From an uncultured Methanolobus sp. (GTDB taxonomy: Archaea > Halobacteriota > Methanosarcinia > Methanosarcinales > Methanosarcinaceae), in NCBI RefSeq assembly GCF_963665675.1, contig NZ_OY762426.1:2604001-2668000 (forward strand): a DNA stretch of 64,000 nt, written 5' to 3'. This document shows, piece after piece, positions 17,388-27,065 of this stretch. The position numbers and the translations under genes were made by a program. The notes beneath the pieces are model-generated. The model worked only from the letters and a program-made list of their open reading frames with translations. It was not told where the DNA came from and made no database searches. Numbering within the stretch: position 1 is the stretch's first letter; each line of letters starts with the position of its first letter.

Positions 17388-19079
17388 ATGACAAGTTTCA
17401 AAGAATTTGCCAATGCATGTAAAGTTATCGAAGGAACTCCCGGTTCCCTTGATATGGCTTCTCTCGTTGCGGAATTACTTGGAAAAGTAACTCCTGAAGA
17501 ACTTCCTGTTGTAACTCATTTTGTAATGGGTGAGATATTCCCTGCATGGAGCAGCGAAGAGATAGGTGTCGGTGCAGGTATTCTTTACAGTGCCCTTGCA
17601 AAATCAGCAGGACTTTCGCTTGCTGATATTAAGGAACTGGTAAGGGAAACCGGTGACATCGGTGAAACTGCAGTTAAAGCACTTAAAAAGGTATCAACAG
17701 GTCAGGCTACTTTTTCCTCTTTTATGGAGGAAGAATCCGATCTTTCTATTCTTGAGGTTTACGGGAGATTCCAGGACATATCCAGAGTCACTGGCAAAGG
17801 TTCCCAGACATCTAAGATAAAGAATCTCCAGTATCTTTTCAATTCCGCCTCTCCAGAGGAAGTGGGTTACATAGCACGTATTGTTGTGGAGGAGCTGAGG
17901 ATTGGAGTTGGTGAGGGAATTGTACGTGATGCAATCTCAAAGGCTTTTGATGTGCCTTCGGAAGAGATTGAAAGGGCTTTCATGCTCACAAACGACCTTG
18001 GGCTTGTGGCAGTAACTGCAAGGGAGGGTGGAAGCGAGGCCGTCCGGTCCCTTGGACTCGAACTTAATCGTCCTATTCGCATGATGCTGGCCCAGATCAC
18101 TCCTGATTTTGATGTAGCACTTTCTGATCTTGGAACTGCTGCAGTTGAGTGGAAATTTGATGGTGCCAGGGTCCAGATACATAAAGAAGGTGACAGTATC
18201 ACATTATTCTCCCGCAGGCTTGAGAATATAACTGACTCTCTACCTGACATAGTGGAAGCTATCAGGGAAAACATCGGTGCACAGTCTGCCATACTTGACG
18301 GTGAGGCAGTTGCAATTGATGAGAATGGCAGGCCAAGAGCTTTTCAGGATATACTGAAGCGTTTCAGGAGAAAGCATGACATCCAGTCTACAGCACGTGA
18401 AATTCCACTAATACTGAATCTTTTTGATATCATGTACCTGAACGGTGAGGAATTACTTGACCTTCCTCTTGTCCAGAGACGGGCAAAACTTGAGGCATGT
18501 GTCCGAACAGGAGACAAAATAAGGGTTGATACCCAGTATATCACAGATGACCTTGACACAATCATGGACGTATACAATGAAGCTCTTAAAGCCGGACATG
18601 AAGGCGTGATGATCAAGAACCCGGAGTCATCATATTCTCCCGGAAAGCGGGGTAAGAACTGGCTAAAGAAGAAGCCGGTAATGGAGACATTGGACCTTGT
18701 GGTCATCGGAGCAGAATGGGGATATGGAAGACGTACAAGTTTCCTCGGTTCCTATGCACTTGCATGCCACGATCCCGATACAGGTCGCTTCCTGCCGGTG
18801 GGCCGCGTAGCAACAGGTTTTTCCGATGAGCAACTTGCTGAGCTGACCGAACTCTTCTCCGACCTTATTGTGACTGAATCCGGTACAGAAGTTGAGATTA
18901 AGCCGGAGGTAATATTTGAGGTTGCTTTTGAAGAAATACAGAAAAGTGTCAATTACGATTCAGGTTATGCACTTCGTTTCCCAAGACTTGTCAATATACG
19001 GTCTGATAAATCCATTGAAGATGTGGAAACAATAGGTCGCCTTGAAGAAATGTATTTCGTCCAGCGTGAAAGGAACTGA
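17388..19079 (+). CDS. lig: ATP-dependent DNA ligase
   Basis: 563 residues from ATG 17388, preceded by GGGG; TTG 17376 is an unlikely alternative. Joins nicks in DNA during replication and repair. N-terminal DNA-binding domain, then the adenylation domain with the nucleophilic lysine in WKFDGARVQ (Lys256), LDGEAV (motif III), LFDIMYLNG (IIIa), EGVMIKN (IV) and NWLKKKP (motif V), and a C-terminal OB-fold. Length and motif set match the archaeal/eukaryotic type I-like ligase. Same strand as hom, 32 bases after it. Confidence 0.95.
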   Translation: MTSFKEFANACKVIEGTPGSLDMASLVAELLGKVTPEELPVVTHFVMGEIFPAWSSEEIGVGAGILYSALAKSAGLSLADIKELVRETGDIGETAVKALKKVSTGQATFSSFMEEESDLSILEVYGRFQDISRVTGKGSQTSKIKNLQYLFNSASPEEVGYIARIVVEELRIGVGEGIVRDAISKAFDVPSEEIERAFMLTNDLGLVAVTAREGGSEAVRSLGLELNRPIRMMLAQITPDFDVALSDLGTAAVEWKFDGARVQIHKEGDSITLFSRRLENITDSLPDIVEAIRENIGAQSAILDGEAVAIDENGRPRAFQDILKRFRRKHDIQSTAREIPLILNLFDIMYLNGEELLDLPLVQRRAKLEACVRTGDKIRVDTQYITDDLDTIMDVYNEALKAGHEGVMIKNPESSYSPGKRGKNWLKKKPVMETLDLVVIGAEWGYGRRTSFLGSYALACHDPDTGRFLPVGRVATGFSDEQLAELTELFSDLIVTESGTEVEIKPEVIFEVAFEEIQKSVNYDSGYALRFPRLVNIRSDKSIEDVETIGRLEEMYFVQRERN

Positions 19080-19137
19080 ATGTCAGTTCACGATTTTTCC
19101 TTTTTCATTTAATCGGCTCTGCAGAATTCTTGCCATC

Positions 19138-19457
19138 TAAACATTAAGAAAGTTTGTAAACTGATTTATGGTAGGTCATGAGTAACTTGAGTGATCCCGA
19201 AGGGTCCGGTGAAGCCGGCGTTTTCCCATGGGATGAAGAAAAATAATCTTCAAATCCCTTGTACTTTCTTCTCAGGAGTTATGTGGAATTCTCCGTATAA
19301 ATGCAATAGTCTTTGTAATAATCTTCAGTGCAGCAACGTTGGAATGTGCCGCCTTCGGCGGATACTTACTTTGTTTTCAGATTGCGGGTTGTTTTTGTGG
19401 AATGATAAAAAATGTTTTTGTCACTTAGATAAACAGGAATTTTACAAGGCCATTTAA
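19138..19457 (+). repeat. Dispersed intergenic repeat, copy A
   Basis: About 320 bp. Conserved landmarks in order: AGTTTGTAAACT near the left end, TAGGTCATGA, a double hairpin CCCGAAGGG and CCGGTGAAGCCGG followed by CGTTTTCCC, CTTGTACTTTCTTC, CTTTGTAAT, a 14-bp palindromic hairpin (GCCGCC TTCG GGCGG type), TTTGTTTT, and GATAAACAGGA at the right end. The same order occurs at 19925-20250 and, reversed, at 57100-57372; the right half alone is at 47302-47468. No protein is plausible. It follows the DNA ligase gene. Confidence 0.85.
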
Positions 19458-19495
19458 TCAAAAGTGTTATTAGGCAATAGCAATTCTTTTCAAAT

Positions 19496-19888
19496 ATGAG
19501 AATCAGAAGCCTTGCATTCTTTATTTTACTTATATCACTTGTCAGTCTGCCATTTTCAGGTTGTGTTGATGAAAAGGCAACAAATAATGTTTCCTCTGCA
19601 AATGTTCCAGAACAGGAAACAGTGGATGCTGATACGATAATATATATTGAAGAATATGCTTTCCATCCGGACTACGCAACAATCTCTTCAGGCGACACTG
19701 TCATGTGGGTAAACAATGACTCAGTGGCATTTATAATAAAAAGCACCCTGGCTGACGGAGGAAGTTTCCAGTCGCCTACACTCAGGAAGGATGATACTTT
19801 CACATATACGTTTGAAAAGAAAGGTACATACAAATATGAACTTGTCACTCATCCCTGGACAGATGGCGGTTTCATAGTTGTGGAATGA
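19496..19888 (+). CDS. Cupredoxin-like lipoprotein lacking most copper ligands
   Basis: 130 residues with a lipoprotein signal (LAFFILLISLVSLPFSGC) and a plastocyanin-like domain: DTIIYIEEYAFHPDYATISS, GDTVMWVNNDS, and a C-terminal TYKYELVTHPWTDGGFIVVE. In copper-binding relatives the first His follows the NNDS region, the Cys sits three residues before the His of the HP motif, and a Met follows. Here those positions are Ala/Phe, Leu and Thr/Asp; only the HP histidine remains. So the fold is probably kept but a blue copper centre is unlikely. It lies between two copies of the intergenic repeat. Confidence 0.75.
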   Translation: MRIRSLAFFILLISLVSLPFSGCVDEKATNNVSSANVPEQETVDADTIIYIEEYAFHPDYATISSGDTVMWVNNDSVAFIIKSTLADGGSFQSPTLRKDDTFTYTFEKKGTYKYELVTHPWTDGGFIVVE

Positions 19889-19924
19889 TCAAGCTAATTC
19901 GGGTTATGTAGAATTCCTGCAATT

Positions 19925-20250
19925 GAAACATTATGAAAGTTTGTAAACTTATTTATCGTAGGTCATGAATAACCCGAGCAGACCTGAAGGGTCCGGAGGA
20001 GCCGGCGTTTTCCCACACTAAGAAACAAAATAATACGCAAATACCTTGTACTTTCTTCCCTGGACTTCCGTAGAATTCTTATACATTCGTCTTTGTAATG
20101 ATCTTTTGTGCAGCAGTATAGGAATGTGCCGCCTTCGGCGGATAGCTACTTTGTTTTTAGATTGCAGGCTGCTTTGTGGGCATGAGAATGAGCAATTTTG
20201 TGTCAACCAGACAGACAGTAAAATAGGATTTCTACTGAGCCAGTAATTCG
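19925..20250 (+). repeat. Dispersed intergenic repeat, copy B
   Basis: Same layout as copy A: AGTTTGTAAACT, TAGGTCATGAATAA, hairpin CCTGAAGGG, then CCGGAGGAGCCGG and CGTTTTCCC, CTTGTACTTTCTTCC, CTTTGTAATGATC, the GTGCCGCCTTCGGCGGA hairpin, TTTGTTTTTAGATTGCAG and a degenerate right end. About 780 bases from copy A with the cupredoxin-like gene between them, same orientation. Confidence 0.85.
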
Positions 20251-20332
20251 ATACCTATATAATATCTTTATGGCCATTAATTCCAACTATTGTAATTGGC
20301 GTGGCCATTTCCATTCTATTTTTGTCAAGAAT

Positions 20333-20362
20333 ATATTTTTATTTTTATTTTTATTTTTATTT
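20333..20362 (+). repeat. Simple T/A repeat
   Basis: A (TTTTTA)n run of about five units in the promoter region of the PAP2-type gene. Prone to slippage; could tune spacing of promoter elements. Confidence 0.6.
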
Positions 20363-20464
20363 TCTCTGGCAGGGCATAACCTTTATTTATCATTGTAAAT
20401 TTATTTTCTACAAAATCTATATACTCTATATAATTCACAAGTCTCAAAAGGATAGAATGGAAAA

Positions 20465-21325
20465 ATGGCAGATATCCGTTTTATATTAATATTGTTTCCC
20501 GTTGTATTGCTTATGAATATAGTAGCTTATTATGTTCTTGTGCCGCATGGTTACAGGAAGCTGCAAAATTCATCCGCTGAAAGAAGTATGGATATGCACT
20601 CTTTTACCAGAGAAGTGTTACCTTACATCGGACTTGTTTCATTCGTTTATCTTTTAGTTAAGTCACAGGGGATCGTTGTCAATAAGCTAGTAAATGTAAT
20701 GGGCATTTCTCTTGATTACGACCTTGCAAGATACATATTTCTCATTGAAGGCAGCAAGGTTAGTATGTTTCAGGCTTTCACAAATCCTGCACTGACATAC
20801 GTTAGTTCGTTCATCTACATTTTCGGATTTTCTTTCCTGCTGACATTCACATTCATATTCTTTTTGATGACAAACCAGTTGAAAACTTTAAAAGAATACA
20901 CCGTTGCATTATCTTTCATATACATGGTGGCTTTCCCATTCTACATATTCACGCCTGTGGAGGTTACAGGTCATACTCTTCCAGGCGTAATGCCATTGCT
21001 TTACAATCTCAGTCCGTTGATAACCAATGGTATGAGAGCTGTTGACCCATTCTTTGATAACTGCTTCCCAAGTCTGCATGCGGCTCTTTCCATTCTTGCA
21101 ATGCTATTCATAATTTTCAGAACAGATCTCAGGGGCCTGAAAATTCTTGCAGTTTTCATAACACTTGCTATCCAGTTTACAATATTTTATCTTGGTATCC
21201 ACTGGATAACTGATTTCATTGCAGGAATCATACTGGCACTATTGAGCTATTATCTTGCCACAAAGTATTATTCCCTGGTAATTAATAAGTTTTATCAGGT
21301 AGCCGAATCATCTGATGAATTCTGA
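20465..21325 (+). CDS. PAP2-superfamily membrane phosphatase/phosphotransferase
   Basis: 286 residues, about six membrane helices. PAP2 signature residues are visible: NCFPSLHAALS (the PSxH motif, His as catalytic acid) and YLGIHWITDFIAG (H-x3-D, nucleophilic His). The spacing and the long first half resemble the Aur1/inositolphosphotransferase-like branch rather than simple phosphatidate phosphatases. It probably acts on a lipid phosphate or lipid headgroup at the outer membrane face. The ATG lies in gene-poor DNA without a strong Shine-Dalgarno. An MFS transporter follows, but with no obvious functional link. Confidence 0.8.
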   Translation: MADIRFILILFPVVLLMNIVAYYVLVPHGYRKLQNSSAERSMDMHSFTREVLPYIGLVSFVYLLVKSQGIVVNKLVNVMGISLDYDLARYIFLIEGSKVSMFQAFTNPALTYVSSFIYIFGFSFLLTFTFIFFLMTNQLKTLKEYTVALSFIYMVAFPFYIFTPVEVTGHTLPGVMPLLYNLSPLITNGMRAVDPFFDNCFPSLHAALSILAMLFIIFRTDLRGLKILAVFITLAIQFTIFYLGIHWITDFIAGIILALLSYYLATKYYSLVINKFYQVAESSDEF

Positions 21326-21369
21326 ATTTGATTCGGTACTTTATACTTTTATGGACAGTCAGGTATCAC

Positions 21370-22611
21370 ATGAGCTACTCAAAATCTCAAAAATCCCCTA
21401 ATATCCATGATAAGCTGAATCCTGCACTGTATGTGCTTTCCCTTTCTAAATTGTTTAAGGATATGGGAACCGGAATGCTGGCATTCCTGCTTCCACTTTA
21501 CATCGTAGGTATGGACAGTAATATCTTTTCAGGTACTCCTATTGTTTTCAGGGCAGGACTCATAGCAACTGTCTTTGGACTGTCAAATGCCCTGTCACAG
21601 CCCTTTCTTGGCCGCTTATCCGATAGTCTGGACAGAAGAAAACCTTTTGTGGTACTGGGAATGGCAGGCTTTACTCTGATATCCTTTATCTATGCAAATA
21701 CCAGCAATTTTGATTACATGATATTGCTAAGGGTAGTTCAGGGAATTACTGTCGGCGCTACTGTCCCTGCTATTGTTGCTATGGTTACTCATCTTTCATC
21801 GAAAAGTACAAGAGGAACTGCAATAGGTATCTATTCTACAATCCGGGGCTTTGGGTTTGGTACCGGATCAATCGCTGGTGGTGTAATAGCCAGCTATTTT
21901 GGTTATGTAACTGCATTTTATGTGTGTGCACTACTTGGACTTGCAAGTTTTATACTGATATCCTTTTTTGTATCTGAAACGCAGAACGTACAGTCCCCAT
22001 CGTCGTCATCAAAAGGGCCTGCAAAAGGTTTCCAGTTCACTATTCTTTCCATTGCAATGTTCATGATGATGGCAGGTATAATGGTAATATTCGCCTTCCT
22101 GCCGGAATATGAATCAAGACTCGGGACAGGTGAAGTGGCTCTTAGCATAGCCGTTTCTGCCTATGTGATAGTACGAGTGCTGTTCCAGGCTCCTATGGGA
22201 ATATTGTCTGACAGGCTTGGGAGAAAGAAGATAATTGCAATGGGGTTATTGCTGAATATTCCCATCGTAATTGGCCTCGGTTATGTTGAGAACGTAACTC
22301 AGCTAATTATTCTGCGTGCGGTACAAGGAATATCCATGGCTGCTGTGGAAACACCTGTAATGGCTCTGGCTGTGGATCTTGCAGGAATTTCAGTGAGTTC
22401 AAAAGTAAGTTCAATAACAGCCTCACAAGCAGCAGGAATGGCACTTGGTCCTATTATGGGAGGCTTCCTGGCCGGATACATTTCCTTTGAGTTACCATTC
22501 TATCTTTGCGCCTTAATGTTGGTGTTCTCATTCTTACTTGTAATTATGGGTATAAAGGAACCGACAGACCCGGAGGTCAGTACAGCAGGTTCAATTTCGG
22601 TAAAACTGTAA
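21370..22611 (+). CDS. Major facilitator superfamily transporter
   Basis: 413 residues from ATG 21370 (AGGT six bases upstream); the frame continues upstream to TTG-type starts that lack signals. Twelve membrane segments in two halves, with the family loop motif in both: GRLSDSLDRRKPF between helices 2 and 3 and GILSDRLGRKKI between helices 8 and 9. This placement fits drug/proton antiporter-like MFS proteins, but the substrate cannot be read from the sequence. Ends four bases before the convergent response regulator. Confidence 0.88.
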   Translation: MSYSKSQKSPNIHDKLNPALYVLSLSKLFKDMGTGMLAFLLPLYIVGMDSNIFSGTPIVFRAGLIATVFGLSNALSQPFLGRLSDSLDRRKPFVVLGMAGFTLISFIYANTSNFDYMILLRVVQGITVGATVPAIVAMVTHLSSKSTRGTAIGIYSTIRGFGFGTGSIAGGVIASYFGYVTAFYVCALLGLASFILISFFVSETQNVQSPSSSSKGPAKGFQFTILSIAMFMMMAGIMVIFAFLPEYESRLGTGEVALSIAVSAYVIVRVLFQAPMGILSDRLGRKKIIAMGLLLNIPIVIGLGYVENVTQLIILRAVQGISMAAVETPVMALAVDLAGISVSSKVSSITASQAAGMALGPIMGGFLAGYISFELPFYLCALMLVFSFLLVIMGIKEPTDPEVSTAGSISVKL

Positions 22612-22614
22612 AAG

Positions 22615-23421
22615 TTAACTGTAGGAAATATCATAACAGCGGAAAGACCGTTCAATTTCTTTCCTCTCGGTAATGTCATAAAAAATGATAACAGCGCCAA
22701 TAATCTCATTTTTCTTATTGGTGACCGGTGATCCTATGATATCGAGGGGTATGTATGTTTCGTCCTTTGAAATGAGTATGGTGTTATCCTCCAGTCCGAA
22801 AAAAGCACCTTCTCTGAAAACCTTCCTGATTGGATCTTCCGCATCTTTTTTTCCTTCACAGACAATCCTGAACACCTCATTGATCCTGGATCCAAGTGCT
22901 TCTTTTCTTGTATATCCAGTGAGGGCTTCTGCGAGCGGATTCATATATTTGATAGTCCCATTCATATCGGTGGATATGACTGCATCGCCTATGTTGTCAA
23001 GAAGGGAATTAATACAATTCTCATGATTGAACTCTTTTTCTTTTTCTTTTTCCTGTTTGTAAAGGGCAATCTCTATATTCGTACGGAGTTCCCTTTCATC
23101 AAAGGGTTTGAGTATATGTCCGAACGGCTCTGTCAGCTTCGCTCTCTGAAGTGTTTTTTCATCAGAATAAGCTGTAAGGTAAATTATAGGTATGCCATAA
23201 TTATCACGTATGGTTTTTGCCGCTTCAATTCCGTCTATTTTGCCTTTAAGGACAATATCCATCAAAATAAGGTCAGGACGACACTGGTCAATGAAGCTGA
23301 TGGCATCTTCACCGCTGTCTGCCATACAGGGCACAGAGTATCCGAAATGTTCCAGACTATCTTTAATATCCAGAGCTACTATTTTTTCATCTTCGACTAT
23401 CATTATCTTTTCATTAGTCAT
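22615..23421 (-). CDS. Response regulator with C-terminal PAS domain
   Basis: 268 residues. Receiver domain (residues 1-120): acidic pair in IMIVEDEKIVALDI, phospho-acceptor Asp in DLILMDIVLKG, Thr in IIYLTAYSD and Lys in HILKPFDE. A short charged helix leads into a PAS domain (about 140-258) with DAVISTDMNGTIKYMN and GYTRKEALG. No DNA-binding domain, so output is through protein contacts, as is usual for methanogen receiver-PAS proteins. Its ATG shares a base with the stop of the upstream histidine kinase, so they form a two-component pair. Confidence 0.9.
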   Translation of the reverse strand: MTNEKIMIVEDEKIVALDIKDSLEHFGYSVPCMADSGEDAISFIDQCRPDLILMDIVLKGKIDGIEAAKTIRDNYGIPIIYLTAYSDEKTLQRAKLTEPFGHILKPFDERELRTNIEIALYKQEKEKEKEFNHENCINSLLDNIGDAVISTDMNGTIKYMNPLAEALTGYTRKEALGSRINEVFRIVCEGKKDAEDPIRKVFREGAFFGLEDNTILISKDETYIPLDIIGSPVTNKKNEIIGAVIIFYDITERKEIERSFRCYDISYS

Positions 23422-25448
23422 CAGTAGTCCCTTCTTTTATAGGATAGTCCTTTGAATTTGATTCTGAATTCCGTACCGCTGTCCCTTATTAATTCTATAC
23501 TGCCTTCTATCTGTTCAACTAGTGAAACGACAAGCTGCATTCCCAATGAGTCAGTGTTCCTGAAATCCAGATCTTCCGGGAATCCGATACCATTGTCCCT
23601 GATTGTTAATGCGTACTGACCATCGACATCCGGAACTATCTCGACGAATATTTCCCCCTTATGGTCTTTAAAGGCATGTTTCAGGGAATTTGAAACAATC
23701 TCATTGATGATAAGCCCAAGAGGTATGGCCGTATCAATGTCCTGTGTTATGTTTTTAATGCTTATATCAATTTTGATTTTTTCCGGGTCGCAGCCATATG
23801 TATTTAGAAGATATTTTGCAAGTGTCTCTATATATGATAAAAGTTGAATATTCTCCAGATCGTGCGACTGGTATAACTTTTCATGTGCAATAGCCATTGA
23901 TTTTGCTCGATTCTGACTTTTTCTGAATGCTTCGATAGTTTCTTTATCTGTGAATTTTCTGGACTGAAGTCGCAGCATGCTCGATATTATCTGAAGGTTG
24001 TTCTTTACACGGTGATGTATTTCTTTAATAAGTACATCCTTCCTGCGCATTTCTTCTGCCTGTTTAATTTCGGTAATGTCCTTGACCACTGCAAGAACTT
24101 CATCATCACCAATGACAACGAAGCGGACCTCAAAGTCCCTCATCTCCCTTTTTACAGGCATCGTATAATTCATTGTATGCGTTTTGTTTGTCCGGAGTGC
24201 TTCTTCTATAATATCAAGTTCGATTTCTGCGATATGTGAAGGAAGCACATCCTCAAGTGTGATATTAAGATCAGTTTCAGGTGATTCATATATGCAGCTG
24301 TCTGTGGAAAGTTTATAATTGCATATAGTCCCGTCTTTTTTCACCTGGAACATCATATCAGGCATGGCCTGCAAAATAGCATTTATTGTGGCATCCCTTT
24401 TTGTAACAAGTCTCTGTGATTTTTCAAGTGATTCAAGCATTCTGTTAATAGATACACTGAGACTTGCAACTTCATCTGTTCCTTCGTCTGAGACTCTTTT
24501 TGTGAAATCTCCTTTTTCACCAATATCCCTTACTTCGTTCCGGAGCTTTTTGAGACGGGAAATATGGGACCTTTCCAGCAGTATGATCACCATTGCTCCA
24601 AAAACAGTTCCTGTGACCATAAGAATCACCAGGAAATAGTTGATGGTGTTTTCTCCCTGCTGGTGGATATTTCTAAGCATGCCAACTTCAAGGGAAAATG
24701 CATTATCTCCGTAAATGTCGCTGAAATTCACATAAGAGTATATCCGGGCATTGTCTGTGACGGTGACTATGCTGTTGTCCAGCGTATCGGTATTCAGGGG
24801 TGAATTATCTACTGCATGGCCTGTGTTTTTTATATTTTCTAAACTCACAATAAGATTTGTAGTTTTATGCAGTCTTAAGATCTCTTCCGAATCAATAATT
24901 CTTCCCATTAGTACGGTTCCGGCTATTGGTCCGCTGAGATCACTTTTCACTATAGGTTGCGCAGTTATTATTAGAGGTTTTTTGTCAAAGACAAGAAAAC
25001 CTGTTTTTCTGCTTTTATAGTTATCATGTTCCAGAAGGTATGTGTTATTTTCCAGGTGTTTTTCCAGTTCGTCTGTGGTGGCAGAATTATTATCAATTGT
25101 TTTTTCAAACACCAATGTTTCATTTTTATTGTAAAAAAGCATGAAATCCAGTCTTTGGTTGCAAAAGGTTTCATCCATCAGGTATTTTTCAGCATAATTA
25201 CTACTGTTACCATGAATGAAATCGTATGTTTCGTCCCATACAGACCAGTCTGCGGATTTCTTTTCAAGATCCTGAACGTCAGTATATACAATATTTTTGA
25301 TGCAAACAGCATTCTCAATGGCGTCCTGTCCTTCCAGTCTGTCAAAGCTGTCAATAACGATGGAATGTAAACTCAGGTAAATTATCAGTATAAGGCCAAT
25401 GAGAGTTGCACCTATGATGCCAAGTGTCTTCTTTTGTAACGTTGCCAT
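23421..25448 (-). CDS. Membrane sensor histidine kinase (CHASE4-HAMP-PAS-HisKA_2)
   Basis: 675 residues. An N-terminal membrane helix, a large extracellular CHASE4-like sensor (about residues 35-265), a second helix (FLVILMVTGTVFGAMVIIL), a HAMP domain, a PAS domain, then the kinase core: phospho-acceptor histidine in EIHHRVKNNLQIISSML (HisKA_2 type) and ATP-binding boxes IINEIVSNSLKHAF and IRDNGIGFPE. The last codons overlap the response regulator start by one base. Signal unknown; CHASE4 proteins sense small external molecules. Confidence 0.9.
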   Translation of the reverse strand: MATLQKKTLGIIGATLIGLILIIYLSLHSIVIDSFDRLEGQDAIENAVCIKNIVYTDVQDLEKKSADWSVWDETYDFIHGNSSNYAEKYLMDETFCNQRLDFMLFYNKNETLVFEKTIDNNSATTDELEKHLENNTYLLEHDNYKSRKTGFLVFDKKPLIITAQPIVKSDLSGPIAGTVLMGRIIDSEEILRLHKTTNLIVSLENIKNTGHAVDNSPLNTDTLDNSIVTVTDNARIYSYVNFSDIYGDNAFSLEVGMLRNIHQQGENTINYFLVILMVTGTVFGAMVIILLERSHISRLKKLRNEVRDIGEKGDFTKRVSDEGTDEVASLSVSINRMLESLEKSQRLVTKRDATINAILQAMPDMMFQVKKDGTICNYKLSTDSCIYESPETDLNITLEDVLPSHIAEIELDIIEEALRTNKTHTMNYTMPVKREMRDFEVRFVVIGDDEVLAVVKDITEIKQAEEMRRKDVLIKEIHHRVKNNLQIISSMLRLQSRKFTDKETIEAFRKSQNRAKSMAIAHEKLYQSHDLENIQLLSYIETLAKYLLNTYGCDPEKIKIDISIKNITQDIDTAIPLGLIINEIVSNSLKHAFKDHKGEIFVEIVPDVDGQYALTIRDNGIGFPEDLDFRNTDSLGMQLVVSLVEQIEGSIELIRDSGTEFRIKFKGLSYKRRDY

Positions 25449-25753
25449 TAATTCGCCTTTATCTGCCGGATACTGTACATCCTGCTTTACTTATGTTTCT
25501 TCATGTTATATTGTGTTATATAACTGCCTTATAATTTATATGCCTATATAATGTTTCTGGAAATTGTGCATATATGCACGAGATTGTCGAGTTAACAGGC
25601 TAATGCATGCTCATATCAATCGGCAATTGTCGTAATAATGCACAATTAGACCGCAAAATACAGAAATATGTGGGATAAAATGACAGATCGCTTGCAAAAA
25701 TACTATGTTCCCGCAAGCATCCTATATATCGAAGAAATCTCATGTTGAAATTA
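25449..25753. promoter_or_regulatory. Intergenic region upstream of sensor kinase
   Basis: About 300 bases between the PmbA-type gene and the sensor kinase start (both minus strand). TATA-like elements such as TATATAAG precede the kinase. A short stretch ATGCACGA/TGCAT repeats appear near 25560-25600. No gene or RNA is supported. Confidence 0.35.
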
Positions 25754-27064
25754 TTAACCAACAACACTCATGTCTGATACTCTTACAGACGGAGTGATAG
25801 TTCCACCGACTTTGCGAACATCGTTTCCGGCTCCATTAATATTTTTCAGCATATCAAATATGTTGCCTGATATCATGAGTGACTTAATTGGCTTGTCCAG
25901 TTTTCCATCTTTAATGGTGAATGCATTACGTGCTTCAACTGAGAAATCACCTGAAATAGCATTTGCAGTGTGAGCACCAATGACTGTGTTCACATAAACA
26001 CCACTATCAGTATCAGCAATTATGTCGCAACTTGGGAAATCGATGATGAAATTCCTGGAACCTACAGAGGGTGTTGAAAGATATGAATTGCGTGATGCAT
26101 TACCTGTGCTTTCCACATCGTCTTTTCCTGCAGTGTATGTATCATATAGATATGATCTGAATATTCCGTCCTCGATCACTGTTGTCTTGCATGATGCTAC
26201 TCCTTCATCATCGGCAATTCCTGTTTCAATACCGCCTTCAAGCAGTCCGTCATCGTATATTGAGAGTTTCTCGTTTGCGATTATTTCATCTTTCCTGCCA
26301 ATGAGGTTAGAACGGCCTTTCTGTACATTGTCAGCGTCAATGGATGGGATAAATGCGTTTTCGATAAGGTCTGAGAATGCAAACGGATGTATCACAACTT
26401 CAGTCTTGTGCGGTTCAATGGAAATTGTATCTTGTGAATTCTTTGCAAGTTCTGCAGCATTCTTTCCGATTGTTGTAAAATCAATATCATTCTTACGTGA
26501 TATTGCAAAGTCGTATGCAGTAGAAGTTTCACCTGTATTTGTAATCACATCAACAAATCCTGATATTCCTGTACCTTCTTCTGAAACCTCAACACCGTTT
26601 GTGTTGAGTATGAGTCTCTCACCATGGCTTCGGCTGAAACTGCCGGATGTAACTATAATTCCCGGTGTTTCTCTTGCGGAGTCCATCATTTCCATTGTAT
26701 GGCCAATACATTCATCGAGTTCCATATTCTGGATATCCCTATCAAGAATACCTGAAACCGTCGGATATTTCTGGTTGGAAGGAAGTTCTTTCCAGTCAGG
26801 GTCAGCATCCTGTGTCTTTGCAGAACTTACTGCATTCTTAGCAGCTTCATCGATGTAACTCATAATATTGGTACTGGAAAATCCCACAGCACCATCAATA
26901 ATAGCACGAATGCCGATTCCTGTTGTGATATTTTCCTTAGCACCTTCGATCATATCCTTCTGGATATTGACAGATGTTTTCTGGCTTTTTACAATATAAA
27001 TTTCAGCTTCCTTTGCGCCGTATTTTGTGGCTGCCTTCAGGGCTTTTTCAGCAAGGTCGTACAT
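25754..27064 (-). CDS. pmbA: TldD/PmbA-family peptidase, PmbA-like subunit
   Basis: 436 residues from ATG 27064, which has GGAGGTG just inside the end of the upstream tldD gene; the stop and this ATG are one base apart. PmbA (TldE) partners TldD in a metallopeptidase that trims peptides, and in bacteria also processes microcins and supports CcdA antitoxin turnover. It lacks the HExxxH motif, which is normal for the non-catalytic partner. Family stretches visible include GIGIRAIIDGAVGFSSTN and TGNASRNSYLSTPSVGSRN. Confidence 0.88.
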   Translation of the reverse strand: MYDLAEKALKAATKYGAKEAEIYIVKSQKTSVNIQKDMIEGAKENITTGIGIRAIIDGAVGFSSTNIMSYIDEAAKNAVSSAKTQDADPDWKELPSNQKYPTVSGILDRDIQNMELDECIGHTMEMMDSARETPGIIVTSGSFSRSHGERLILNTNGVEVSEEGTGISGFVDVITNTGETSTAYDFAISRKNDIDFTTIGKNAAELAKNSQDTISIEPHKTEVVIHPFAFSDLIENAFIPSIDADNVQKGRSNLIGRKDEIIANEKLSIYDDGLLEGGIETGIADDEGVASCKTTVIEDGIFRSYLYDTYTAGKDDVESTGNASRNSYLSTPSVGSRNFIIDFPSCDIIADTDSGVYVNTVIGAHTANAISGDFSVEARNAFTIKDGKLDKPIKSLMISGNIFDMLKNINGAGNDVRKVGGTITPSVRVSDMSVVG

Positions 27065-27065
27065 T

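Noticed and set aside
19191..19457. Open frame inside repeat copy A (also matching frames in copies B and D) sharing GMCRLRR
   Set aside because: The shared peptide is only the translated GC hairpin of the repeat; the rest of the frames differ in length and sequence, with no ribosome binding site.
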